Shown: positions 1 through 7,230, counted from the first letter of the stretch. The stretch is 11,691 nt of DNA from Bacillota bacterium (GCA_023425485.1 JAFACO010000458.1:1-11691); one strand, 5' to 3'. Translations and numbers: made by a program. Notes: a model not told the origin generated them from the letters alone.

Positions 1-324
1 GTATATGAGTCATGGGTTTCTGTACCGGACGACATAGAGATACCTGCACCTTTAGTAAAAAGAACGTTTGACGGCGGCTTATATGCCGCACATGTGTTGA
101 GAGCCTGGGACTTCCAGGACTGGCGTTTATTAAGAGAATGGGTTAATGCAAGTGATAAATATGATAATGACTTTAATTCTCCACGCTGGATATCGGAGGA
201 AACGGTTGCTGGACAAGGCTTTGAAGAAACATTGAATTATTATAATTTTATTAAAAAGGGTAGTAAAATGGAAGATTTACAGCTTGATTTATTGTTTCCA
301 ATTAAGGAGAAGGTAAATGAATGA
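1..324 (+). CDS. Transcriptional regulator, C-terminal effector-binding (GyrI-like) domain, 5' end off the window
   Basis: The reading frame is open from base 1 and gives 107 codons before TGA at 322-324, so the start and the DNA-binding domain lie to the left of the window. The visible part reads like the GyrI-like/effector-binding domain found at the C-terminus of MerR- and AraC-type regulators: an aromatic-rich start (YESWVSVP), the GGLYAAH strand, a run of Trp residues (RAWDFQDWRLLREWV), the LNYYN segment and the closing LQLDLLFPIKEK. These domains bind bulky hydrophobic or cationic small molecules and set the activity of the linked helix-turn-helix. MerR and AraC parents cannot be separated without the missing N-terminus. 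The 3' end overlaps the next gene by 8 bases, which suggests coupled translation and that the downstream DUF6273 proteins share this transcript. Confidence 0.8.
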   Translation, partial: VYESWVSVPDDIEIPAPLVKRTFDGGLYAAHVLRAWDFQDWRLLREWVNASDKYDNDFNSPRWISEETVAGQGFEETLNYYNFIKKGSKMEDLQLDLLFPIKEKVNE

Positions 325-934
325 TTACAAAATTGGTTCTTTAATATCATTTGGTAATTACAATTGGCGTGTACTTGACATACAAAATAACGAAGCATTG
401 GTTATAACGGAAGAAATAATTGATCAACGTTCTTATCATGATGCTTATAAAGATATAACATGGGCTGACTGCTCGCTAAGACAATATCTTAACGGTGAGT
501 TCTATGACAATTTCAGCGCAACTGATAAAGCAAGAATAATTCCGGTGTTAAATAAAAATCTTGATAATCAGTGGTATGGTTCAAAGGGCGGAGAAGATAC
601 GAGGGACAGTATATTTTTATTAAGTCTTGAGGAAGTGTGCAAATATTTCGGTGACAGCCTTTCGAAACTTTATAACCGCGGAAAAAATCAAAGATATTGG
701 TTTGAAAGAAAAGATGAAAATAACAGTAAGCGATTAGCGAAACTTCAAGGTAAAGAATGGTGTTGGTGGTGGTGGCTTCGGTCGCCCGGCCGCGTTAATG
801 TAAAAGCCGTGTACATCTTCGGGACTGACGGTAATATAGGTATTCAAGGCAACAATATCTTGATAGGTAATCTCAGTGATGGCAAATGTACAGGAGGTGT
901 CCGCCCTGCTTTGTGGTTGAGGCTGGAAGTGTAA
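317..934 (+). CDS. DUF6273 domain protein, first of two tandem paralogues
   Basis: This 205-residue protein has no signal peptide or membrane segment. It carries the hallmarks of the DUF6273 family: an N-terminal beta part (IGSLISFGNYNWRVLDIQ, residues 6-23), a WADCSLRQYLNGEFY segment near 49-63, the EEVCKYFGD motif near 105-112, the tryptophan cluster running into WWLRSPG (about 152-158), and the closing GGVRPALWL (193-201). Biochemical function is unknown; the WWLRSPG...GVRPALWL frame resembles C-type-lectin-like folds used for ligand display or binding, which is an inference. The ATG at 317 has AAGGAG at 304-309 with 7-base spacing and overlaps the stop of the upstream regulator gene by 8 bases. 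It is a clear paralogue of the gene at 1002-1610, with more than half of residues matching by eye and blocks of near-identical DNA around the Trp cluster. Confidence 0.85.
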   Translation: MNDYKIGSLISFGNYNWRVLDIQNNEALVITEEIIDQRSYHDAYKDITWADCSLRQYLNGEFYDNFSATDKARIIPVLNKNLDNQWYGSKGGEDTRDSIFLLSLEEVCKYFGDSLSKLYNRGKNQRYWFERKDENNSKRLAKLQGKEWCWWWWLRSPGRVNVKAVYIFGTDGNIGIQGNNILIGNLSDGKCTGGVRPALWLRLEV

Positions 935-1001
935 GATTGACAGCCTGATAGCCTAGAATTAAGTCTTAGAGAAACGAGAAGTAATGTTACAGGGAGGTAA
1001 A

Positions 1002-1610
1002 ATGCAAGTAGGAGATGAAGTAGCATTTGGTATGTACGAATGGCAAATACTAGACATTCAAAAGGACAAAGCTTTGATTATAACGAAAGATATTATAGAA
1101 CAACGCCCCTACCATAATGCTTGTAAAGATACGACATGGGCCGACTGTGCATTAAGAAAATATCTTAACGGTGATTTCTATAATAAATTTACTGTAAATG
1201 ATAGAGCAAAAATAATTCGGGTAACGAATTATAATCAGAATAATCCATGGTATGGCTCAATTGGCGGTGAAAATACCCAGGACAATATTTTTCTATTGGA
1301 TATCGAAGAGGTAGTATGCAAATATTTCGGTGATAGTAGCGCAAATCTACAAAATAGAAGCGCGAAGCAAAAATATTGGTTTCAAAAAAAAGACAAGAAC
1401 AATGAGTCACGAATTGCTAGGTTTAAGGGTGGAATTTGGTGGTGGTGGCTTCGGTCGCCCGGTCGCTCTAATGTAAGAGGTGTATACATTCACGGAGACG
1501 GTAATTTAGGGATTCAAGGAAACAATATAGGCGGATATAACAGCAAAGGATTCCATTATTTAGGCGACAATAATGGCGGTGTTCGTCCTGCTTTGTGGCT
1601 GAAACTATAA
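1002..1610 (+). CDS. DUF6273 domain protein, second tandem paralogue
   Basis: The protein has 202 residues from ATG 1002. An in-frame ATG exists at 984, but the strong AGGGAGG at 991-997 lies between the two ATGs and can only serve 1002; the resulting N-terminus (MQVGDEVAFGMYEW) also aligns with the first paralogue (MNDYKIGSLISFGNYNW). The same family landmarks appear in order: TTWADCALRKYLNGDFY (about 44-60), EEVVCKYFGD (102-111), four consecutive Trp before LRSPG (146-154) and GGVRPALWL (192-200). The two copies are most alike in the N-terminal two thirds and the Trp cluster; the stretch between LRSPG and GGVRPALWL differs in sequence and length. No export signal is visible, so it is probably cytosolic. 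The gene is separated from its sister by 67 bases and followed by a terminator, so both probably form the end of one operon. Confidence 0.85.
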   Translation: MQVGDEVAFGMYEWQILDIQKDKALIITKDIIEQRPYHNACKDTTWADCALRKYLNGDFYNKFTVNDRAKIIRVTNYNQNNPWYGSIGGENTQDNIFLLDIEEVVCKYFGDSSANLQNRSAKQKYWFQKKDKNNESRIARFKGGIWWWWLRSPGRSNVRGVYIHGDGNLGIQGNNIGGYNSKGFHYLGDNNGGVRPALWLKL

Positions 1611-1627
1611 TTTAATATGAATTTTCC

Positions 1628-1667
1628 AAGCCCCTTAAGCGTTTACGTTTAAGGGGCTTTTGCTTTT
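1628..1667 (+). terminator. Rho-independent terminator after the DUF6273 pair
   Basis: AAGCCCCTTAA (1628-1638) pairs exactly with TTAAGGGGCTT (1649-1659). The stem can extend to 1641/1646 with one G-U pair, leaving a TTTA loop. The 3' arm is followed by a T-rich tail (TTTGCTTTT). It lies 18 bases after the second DUF6273 stop codon. Confidence 0.9.
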
Positions 1668-1709
1668 AGCGTCATAATAATGCCATTACTTTCTATAACG
1701 ACAATAGAA

Positions 1710-1738
1710 TTGAAGTATTATCCAATAAATGGTATATT
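1710..1738 (+). promoter_or_regulatory. Candidate sigma-A promoter for the cupin/GH10 unit
   Basis: TTGAAG (1710-1715) and TATATT (1733-1738) are separated by exactly 17 bases and lie after the preceding terminator. This predicts a leader of roughly 110 bases before the cupin start at 1855. A second TATAAT at 1801-1806 lacks a recognisable -35. No operator was recognised. Confidence 0.5.
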
Positions 1739-1854
1739 AGAAGTACAAACGTTATAAATTTATAATTTTGATGATTTAGAAGGATAGAAATTAGTTATTA
1801 TATAATTTAATTGGGGTATATTATATTTAAGCTTAATAAAAGGAGGATTTATCT

Positions 1855-2202
1855 ATGAACAAGTTTAATTTTAAGGATTATTTTCATAAACCAGAAGGGA
1901 AAATTGCTAAGCGAATGCTTTTCAAAAGTGATAACGTAATTGCCTTTATTCTTAACATTGCAAAAGGGGAAATACTTCCGGGACATACCCATTTAGAATC
2001 AACACTTTTCCTACAAGTCATGGAGGGTAATGCCAAGGTTGTTACAGATGGCAAAGAAACCTCGTTGCAGGTGGGCGAGTTAATGCAGGTTGATGGTCAG
2101 GAAAGCTTACAAGTTATAAACACCGGTGAAGATGTCTTACGCCTTTTCGTAACAATTTCACCAATGGGTTCAGAGGCCTTTGCAACAGATGCAAATGTTT
2201 AA
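1855..2202 (+). CDS. Small single-domain cupin, probably metal-site degenerate
   Basis: This 115-residue protein starts at an ATG preceded by AAAAGGAGG. It is one conserved beta-barrel cupin: motif 1 spans about residues 38-58 (GEILPGHTHLESTLFLQVMEG) and motif 2 about 74-100 (VGELMQVDGQ... VINTGEDVLRLFV). Of the usual metal ligands, His44 and His46 are present. The motif-1 Glu position reads Leu51 and the motif-2 His position reads Ser84, so an Fe/Mn-dependent enzyme is unlikely and a sugar- or small-molecule-binding role is more plausible. It precedes the GH10 gene by 37 bases with no terminator between them, so the two are probably cotranscribed; a link to carbohydrate use is inferred from that neighbourhood only. 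Confidence 0.8.
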   Translation: MNKFNFKDYFHKPEGKIAKRMLFKSDNVIAFILNIAKGEILPGHTHLESTLFLQVMEGNAKVVTDGKETSLQVGELMQVDGQESLQVINTGEDVLRLFVTISPMGSEAFATDANV

Positions 2203-2239
2203 AAAATTATATACAACTTAGATTAGCGGAGGATTAAGT

Positions 2240-3199
2240 ATGCAATCACTGAAAGAAAAATATGCTGATTATTTTAAAGTGGGTGTTTCACTTAATGAAT
2301 CAACGATACTATCTCATAAAGATATTATAATACAACACTTTAATAGTGCTACCTGCGATTATGCTATGAAATATGGGGCTATTTGTGATGTTTATGGAAA
2401 CTATAATTTTTGTAGTGCTGATAAGATTTATAATTTTTGCTGTGAAAATAACATCGCAATGCGTGGACATACGCTAATATGGAATCACAATATTCCGGCG
2501 GAGGATTTTAAGTTACTTACGAATAAAGAAGCATTCGAACGAATGGAAGAGCATATGAGGGTTATGGCAGAAAGATATCCAGCTATATATTGTTGGGATG
2601 TTGTCAATGAAGCTATAAGTCAGTTTACGTGTAATTTAACAAGAAACAGTCTTTGGTATGATAAATTTGGTCCTGATTATTTTGAAATGTTTTTTATTAT
2701 GGCCGGAAAGGCTTTTGGAAATATTTCACTTTATTATAACGAGGATGAAGAAGCTATAGTGAAAAAAGTCCATAAGATTAGTGAGACAATTAAGCGTTGC
2801 TTAGATAAGGGGGTTAGGATTAATGGTCTTGGATTACAATGTCACATAAATATCTATGAACCCAAAATTGATGATTATATAAGGGCTCTTGAACAATATT
2901 CAAAACTCGGAATAAATATTCAAATTACGGAAATGGATGTTTCTGTATATGATTATGATAAAGGAAGATATCAAAGTCCACCAGCAGACCTGATAGAAAG
3001 ACAAGCGCAAGTATATGCTGACTATTTTAAATTGTTCAGAGAATACAAAGAAATAATAGAAACTGTTACCTTGTGGGCTGTTGCTGATGATGCAACATGG
3101 CTTGACAATTATCCGGTTAAGAACAGAAAAGATTGGCCAATGCTCTTTGATGTTGACCGAAATCCCAAAGAAGCATTTTATAGAATATTAGATTTTTAA
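2240..3199 (+). CDS. Glycoside hydrolase family 10 (endo-1,4-beta-xylanase-like), no signal peptide
   Basis: This 319-residue, single-domain protein is about the size of the bare GH10 TIM barrel, with no signal peptide, carbohydrate-binding module or anchor. That fits a cytoplasmic enzyme acting on imported xylo-oligosaccharides. GH10 landmarks appear in order: RGHTLIW (75-81), WDVVNEA with the acid/base Glu124, LYYNED (164-169), LQCH (199-202), ITEMDVS with the nucleophile Glu231, and LWAVADDATWLDN (278-290). Several conserved glycone-subsite residues differ from typical xylanases: the ENEMK motif reads CDYAMK (39-44), and the His and Gln after RGHTLVW read Asn82 and Asn84. Both catalytic Glu are kept, so it may be active on an unusual substrate. 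GCGGAGG just upstream supports the start at 2240. The substrate is not certain. Confidence 0.88.
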   Translation: MQSLKEKYADYFKVGVSLNESTILSHKDIIIQHFNSATCDYAMKYGAICDVYGNYNFCSADKIYNFCCENNIAMRGHTLIWNHNIPAEDFKLLTNKEAFERMEEHMRVMAERYPAIYCWDVVNEAISQFTCNLTRNSLWYDKFGPDYFEMFFIMAGKAFGNISLYYNEDEEAIVKKVHKISETIKRCLDKGVRINGLGLQCHINIYEPKIDDYIRALEQYSKLGINIQITEMDVSVYDYDKGRYQSPPADLIERQAQVYADYFKLFREYKEIIETVTLWAVADDATWLDNYPVKNRKDWPMLFDVDRNPKEAFYRILDF

Positions 3200-3250
3200 T
3201 TAATGGCATACATAATTAATATTATGAACCATATATAAGAATAAGTAAAG

Positions 3251-3295
3251 AGACCCTTCATTTTCAAGCTAGTTTATAATGAATGGTCTTTTTTT
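3251..3295 (+). terminator. Rho-independent terminator after the GH10 gene
   Basis: AGACCCTTCATT (3251-3262) pairs with AATGAATGGTCT (3278-3289) with one mismatch across a 15-base loop, followed by a run of T to 3295. It lies 51 bases after the GH10 stop codon. Confidence 0.85.
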
Positions 3296-3393
3296 AATTT
3301 TAGAAAATTATTTTTAAAAAACTGACCATCAATGAACAGTAATACGGGTAAGCACAGTGGCACATATTGAATAAATATTGGCATGTTTTGTCG

Positions 3394-3422
3394 TTGGTTT
3401 TTTAATATATAAAGAATATAAT
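3394..3422 (+). promoter_or_regulatory. Sigma-A promoter of the chemotaxis-type transducer
   Basis: TTGGTT (3394-3399), a 17-base spacer, and a perfect TATAAT (3417-3422). Transcription would begin near 3429, giving a leader of under 30 bases that carries the GGGAGG at 3441-3446. This placement rules out in-frame starts upstream of about 3429 and supports the TTG start at 3456. Confidence 0.65.
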
Positions 3423-3455
3423 CAATTTTATATATTCGTAGGGAGGAATTTGATA

Positions 3456-4964
3456 TTGAATAAAATATTAAATGTATTTAAAAATAAAACAGAGCCAGAT
3501 AATCTGAACTATACAATCAGCGGTTATTTTTATCTGGCAAATTTTATTACTCACATAATGATGGAATTTGTTGTTATTTATTTAGGGATGAACATAGTGG
3601 TATATTATAATATTTTTCCACTCATCTTGTTTCCAATATGCATCTATCTAAATCATATTGGAAAAAGTAAAATTTCAATTGTACTAGCTTTACTTGAACT
3701 ATCTGTTTTTTCAACGATATCAACGATAACAGGTGGATGGGACTTAGGTTTTTATCTATACTTGTTTGCAGTTGTAGCATTATCTTTTTTCACAGATACA
3801 CTAGGATTAAAAACTAAGATTGCCATCACATTTATTGTAACAACTGTTTTAAGCATTCTGAAATTCCAAGCACCTGTTTTGGAGATTTCTAGAGGTCCCG
3901 AAATAGCACTGATTATATTCTGCGTCAATCTGATTAGTTCAATAGCAGGTGTTGGAATGATTTATTTCTATTTTGATAGCCAAAGGATTAGTCTTATTGT
4001 AGAAACAGAAAAGACAAAGACTTTAATAGCAAAAGTTGAGAGGATGTTTATAAATAATACCAATCTATCAGCACTAGTTTATGAAATTGGGGAACGTTTT
4101 GCAGAGAATTTTACTAAGGATATGGAAAATCAAAGGATCATGATTGTTTCATCGAATGAAGTGGCTGCATGTAGTCAAGACAATGTTACAATTAATAAAC
4201 AAATATTCTCAGATGTTCAGGATTTTTCTGAAATGCTGGAGAGACTGAAGACATCAGTTGCTCAGATGGTTGAAAATTCAAATGAAGTAAAAACGTCAAA
4301 TTATTTTGGTAGAGAAAAAATATCTATGATTAGCTCTCGAATGGATCAAAGTGTTAAAAGAACAACAAATCTTGGTGAAGCAGTGTCTTATTTAGAAAAC
4401 AAAGTGGAAGAAATAAAATCTATTTCTGATACAATAAAATCTATATCATCGCAAATTAACTTATTGGCATTGAACGCATCCATTGAGGCGGCTCGTGCGG
4501 GGGAGTATGGAAGAGGCTTTTCGGTTGTTGCAGATGAGATAAGAAAACTGGCGGAAGAAACAGCAGGCTCAACCAATGAAATAGAAGCAGTCATTAAAAA
4601 AGTAAATGATGGTATCAACACTGCTCAAAGTAACATGAGTGAAGTAGCGATGACAATTCAAGTGCAAAACAAATTAACAGATGAAACAAAAATGGTCTTT
4701 GAACAAATTGATGAAAAAGTAAGCACAATTGTAGATGAAATTACTGCAGTAAACGATGAGATCAATGCAATTTCCGCATTCAAAGAAAAAATCGTTAAAA
4801 TGACAGTAGAGACAGAAAGGGCATCTGTAAAAGCGTTTTCGGAGACTGAAAGAATCGCGATTTCCATAAAGGAACAAGGTAATTCTATGCAGAATTCAAA
4901 TAGTATACTTGAACAATTACTTAGTCTATCGAAGGAATTGTCTTTAAAAAGGGAACTGGTCTAG
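3456..4964 (+). CDS. Methyl-accepting chemotaxis-type protein with six-helix integral membrane sensor
   Basis: This is a transducer of 502 residues that would couple a membrane-embedded sensor to CheA/CheW. An in-frame ATG at 3378 exists, but the promoter lies inside that extension, and GGGAGG (3441-3446) sits 9 bases before TTG 3456, so TTG is the likely start. About six hydrophobic helices occupy residues 28-173 (roughly 28-50, 52-68, 73-91, 97-112, 119-137, 149-173) with no large extracellular loop, so a periplasmic-type ligand domain is absent. No HAMP domain is evident. The cytoplasmic coiled coil contains the conserved hairpin tip near 325-370 (INLLALNASIEAARAGE, then GRGFSVVADEIRKLAEET). 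The input signal is unknown; a sensor buried in the membrane suggests a membrane-linked or hydrophobic cue. No CheW-binding C-terminal pentapeptide is seen. It is monocistronic, with a terminator at 5006-5046. Confidence 0.88.
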   Translation: MNKILNVFKNKTEPDNLNYTISGYFYLANFITHIMMEFVVIYLGMNIVVYYNIFPLILFPICIYLNHIGKSKISIVLALLELSVFSTISTITGGWDLGFYLYLFAVVALSFFTDTLGLKTKIAITFIVTTVLSILKFQAPVLEISRGPEIALIIFCVNLISSIAGVGMIYFYFDSQRISLIVETEKTKTLIAKVERMFINNTNLSALVYEIGERFAENFTKDMENQRIMIVSSNEVAACSQDNVTINKQIFSDVQDFSEMLERLKTSVAQMVENSNEVKTSNYFGREKISMISSRMDQSVKRTTNLGEAVSYLENKVEEIKSISDTIKSISSQINLLALNASIEAARAGEYGRGFSVVADEIRKLAEETAGSTNEIEAVIKKVNDGINTAQSNMSEVAMTIQVQNKLTDETKMVFEQIDEKVSTIVDEITAVNDEINAISAFKEKIVKMTVETERASVKAFSETERIAISIKEQGNSMQNSNSILEQLLSLSKELSLKRELV

Positions 4965-5005
4965 AAGGAAAAGCATCATAAAAAGTGGTAGTTTATAAAT
5001 ATATT

Positions 5006-5046
5006 AATCACACTAGGAATTCTGCAAATGGAGAATGTGATTTTTT
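5006..5046 (+). terminator. Probable terminator after the transducer gene
   Basis: AATCAC (5006-5011) pairs with GTGATT (5037-5042), and an inner stem ATTCT (5019-5023) pairs with AGAAT (5032-5036); there is an asymmetric bulge between them. A T-run covers 5041-5046. It lies 41 bases after the stop codon. Confidence 0.6.
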
Positions 5047-5111
5047 AGAACCCTTAAATATCAATAAAGAGAAGTAACGGAACAAAAAAATTACGTGAAA
5101 AAAATGTCTTA

Positions 5112-5138
5112 TTGATATAATAAGATTTGTATTAGAAT
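5112..5138 (+). promoter_or_regulatory. Weak candidate promoter for the AraC-family regulator
   Basis: TTGATA (5112-5117) and TAGAAT (5133-5138) are only 15 bases apart, shorter than ideal. A TATAAT at 5116-5121 is an alternative -10 but has no good -35. The general location, between the previous terminator and the start at 5159, is more certain than the exact hexamers. Confidence 0.3.
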
Positions 5139-5158
5139 ACAGAGTAGAGGTGATAAAA

Positions 5159-6157
5159 ATGAATCGATTTATTTTAGATAATAAATATGAAAATTTATTG
5201 AAATACATGGGGATTTCAGTGGAGGAAACATTAAAGAAAGCGCAGATACCAGAAGATATCTTCAGTCGAAGGAATCCAAGCATGACGACTGAGGAATATT
5301 TCAGATTTATGGAGGCAATTGACAGCTTATCAAATGATAAATCAACACCTGTAAAAATGGGAACGATTAATCAAATAGAGACATTTTCACCACCGATATT
5401 TGCAGCTTATTGTAGTAAAAATGCACTTATTTGTATGAAAAGGCTGGCAAGGTATAAAAGATTAATAGGTCCTTTAATCTTTTTAGTAAAGGAAGAAGGA
5501 GATGAAGTTTTACTTGAAATCACTTCAGAAAATGAAGAACTTGAATTGCCAGAATTTCTTGTGTTGACAGAGGTGGTATTTTTAGTAAATCTTATCAGAA
5601 ATGCTACAAAAGAGCAAATAGTACCAAAATCTGTTACTATAAGGCATAAAGTTTCTGTGTCAGCATGTAACGAGTTTATAGGAACGGATATATACTTTGG
5701 TACGAAAAATATGATAAGTTTTTCTAAGAAGGATATGATTAAACCATTTATAAGCCAGAACGATGCTATGTGGGAATATTTTGAACCTGAATTGAAGAGA
5801 AGATTATGTGAGATGGATGTGGATGATACTTTTTCAGCAAGAGTCCGAAGTGCGTTAATTGAGTTATTACCTGGTGGACAAAGCGGTGTGGAGGATGTTG
5901 CAGAAAAGTTAGGCTGCAGTAAAAGAACACTACAGCGAAAATTGAATGAGGAAGATACAACTTTTCAAAAACAGTTAAATCATACACGAGAGTTATTAGC
6001 AAAACATTATATTAAAAACACAGATATGACAAGTGATGATATCGCATATTTGCTAGGCTACCAGGATTTAAATTCATTTTTAAGAGCATTTAGTATATGG
6101 ACCGGAACTACAATTAGCGAGTATAAAAAAGGTTCACAAAGAAGTACAAAAGAGTGA
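5159..6157 (+). CDS. AraC-family transcriptional regulator with arabinose_bd-like N-terminal domain
   Basis: From ATG 5159 the protein has 332 residues. A GTG at 5150 is in frame, but it lies within the AGAGGTG ribosome binding site, so 5159 is preferred. The N-terminal ~200 residues resemble the arabinose_bd-type domain of OruR/VirS-like AraC proteins (KYMGISVEETLKKAQIPEDIF at 15-35; SPPIFAAYCSKNALICMKRLARYKRLIGPL at 77-106). The C-terminus is a standard two-HTH AraC domain: VEDVAEKLGCSKRTLQRKLNEEDTTF (244-269) and SDDIAYLLGYQDLNSFLRAFSIWTGTTISEY (292-322). It is followed by a terminator and then a short-chain dehydrogenase gene, which is the obvious candidate target; that link is inferred from position. 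The inducer is not identifiable. Confidence 0.9.
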   Translation: MNRFILDNKYENLLKYMGISVEETLKKAQIPEDIFSRRNPSMTTEEYFRFMEAIDSLSNDKSTPVKMGTINQIETFSPPIFAAYCSKNALICMKRLARYKRLIGPLIFLVKEEGDEVLLEITSENEELELPEFLVLTEVVFLVNLIRNATKEQIVPKSVTIRHKVSVSACNEFIGTDIYFGTKNMISFSKKDMIKPFISQNDAMWEYFEPELKRRLCEMDVDDTFSARVRSALIELLPGGQSGVEDVAEKLGCSKRTLQRKLNEEDTTFQKQLNHTRELLAKHYIKNTDMTSDDIAYLLGYQDLNSFLRAFSIWTGTTISEYKKGSQRSTKE

Positions 6158-6243
6158 TTCAGTTAGTGTTGCCAATTAGGTGAAACATAACTATGGAAAG
6201 ATAGTAAATATATATAGATAATGGCACAAATTGATTTTTAATT

Positions 6244-6278
6244 GGCACCTTATGATGTTCATGGAGGTGCCTTTTTTT
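6244..6278 (+). terminator. Rho-independent terminator between AraC regulator and dehydrogenase
   Basis: GGCACCT (6244-6250) pairs with AGGTGCC (6265-6271), with a further T-G pair inside, followed by seven T (6272-6278). It separates the two genes transcriptionally unless read through. Confidence 0.85.
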
Positions 6279-6304
6279 GTTATACTTCATTCATCAAATA
6301 GAAC
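6277..6304 (+). promoter_or_regulatory. Tentative promoter for the short-chain dehydrogenase
   Basis: TTGTTA (6277-6282) and TAGAAC (6299-6304) are separated by 16 bases and lie just after the terminator. Neither hexamer is close to perfect, which would fit a promoter that needs an activator such as the upstream AraC protein. That dependence is inferred. Confidence 0.3.
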
Positions 6305-6355
6305 AACGCAGAACAGTAACACACAAACACATTGTAGAAAGAAGAGGTATATAAA

Positions 6356-7159
6356 ATGAGCAAATCAAAAAAGACAGCACTAATTACAGGATCATACGGT
6401 GGACTCGGAACATGCTTAACTAATATTCACGCAGCAACAGGTGGTGATCTTATTCTGGTAGGGAGAAATCAAACGAAACTTGATGCACAGGCAAAGGAAA
6501 TGAAGGAAAAGTATCATGTGACAGCGCATACGATTGCAGCAGATCTTTCATCTTCGGAGGCAGCCCAGATGATTTATAATACATGTAAAGAAAATGGATG
6601 GAATGTAGATTATCTAATCAATAACGCAGGCTTTGGTGGACAGGGTGATTTCACTCGTGAGCGTACCATGGAACAGGACCTCTCTATGATTGCGGTGAAT
6701 ATTGAAACTCCTACCAGACTTTGTAAACTCTTCCTTCCTGATATGGTAAAGGTAGGAAGTGGCAAAATTCTGAATGTCAGTTCAACAGCAGCAACCATGC
6801 CAGGCCCACTTCAGGCATGTTATTACGCAACAAAAGCCTATTTGACGAGCTGGTCCAATGCGGTCTGGAGAGAATTGAAAAGCACGGGAGTTACGATGAC
6901 CTGTCTTATGCCGGGAGCTATGAGCACTGGCTTTGCAAATGCTGGTGGCCTATCCGATACAGCACTTTTTGCAAATGCAACTGATCCAACACCTGTTGCT
7001 CAAGCAGGATACGATGCAATGATAAAAGGAGAAATGAATGTAACAGCAGGACTGGTAGGAATTCAGAAGGTCTTCATGAAGCTGACACCATTCCTTTCAA
7101 AGAAAATGTTAATGGACAATATCTATAATATGCAGCTGAAAGGAAGTGCAAAAAAGTAA
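6356..7159 (+). CDS. Short-chain dehydrogenase/reductase (SDR), classical type
   Basis: This 267-residue NAD(P)-dependent oxidoreductase has a Rossmann fold. It shows the cofactor loop TGSYGGLG (11-18), DLS near residue 63-65, NNAG (89-92), the structural Asn115, catalytic Ser143 in NVSST, and YYATK with Tyr156 and Lys160, followed by the PGAMSTGFA loop (about 188-196). Arg37 after the second strand (LVGRN) suggests NADP(H) preference. The cofactor loop differs from the common TGASSGIG form. The C-terminal ~60 residues contain a hydrophobic/basic stretch typical of DltE/YqjQ-like SDRs. The substrate is unknown. AAGAGG lies before the ATG. The gene is visibly richer in G and C at third positions than its neighbours, which may reflect higher expression or a different origin. 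It stands between two terminators and is probably controlled by the adjacent AraC regulator. Confidence 0.9.
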   Translation: MSKSKKTALITGSYGGLGTCLTNIHAATGGDLILVGRNQTKLDAQAKEMKEKYHVTAHTIAADLSSSEAAQMIYNTCKENGWNVDYLINNAGFGGQGDFTRERTMEQDLSMIAVNIETPTRLCKLFLPDMVKVGSGKILNVSSTAATMPGPLQACYYATKAYLTSWSNAVWRELKSTGVTMTCLMPGAMSTGFANAGGLSDTALFANATDPTPVAQAGYDAMIKGEMNVTAGLVGIQKVFMKLTPFLSKKMLMDNIYNMQLKGSAKK

Positions 7160-7204
7160 AGTCAATTATAATATTAGGGAAACAATATACAGATTAATGT
7201 TCGG

Positions 7205-7230
7205 AAAGCCTTGATTTTTAAGGCTTTTTT
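7205..7230 (+). terminator. Rho-independent terminator after the SDR gene
   Basis: AAAGCCTT (7205-7212) pairs with AAGGCTTT (7220-7227) around a 7-base loop, followed by T to 7230. Confidence 0.85.

Noticed and set aside
844..1410. Antisense frames across the DUF6273 paralogues
   Set aside because: They follow from the sense coding bias; they show no start signals and no recognisable domains, while the sense proteins are clear family members.
1855..2202. Cupin as a metal-dependent dioxygenase or isomerase
   Set aside because: Two of the four usual metal ligands are replaced by Leu and Ser, so the sequence does not support a metalloenzyme call.
4388..4877. Several antisense reading frames of 67-77 codons within the transducer gene
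   Set aside because: They lie opposite the coiled-coil region, have no ribosome binding sites, and their low-complexity translations mirror the repeated helix codons of the sense gene.
5008..5283. Antisense 91-codon frame overlapping the start of the AraC-family gene
   Set aside because: It crosses the terminator and promoter region and the well-supported AraC N-terminus, has no ribosome binding site and no recognisable sequence.
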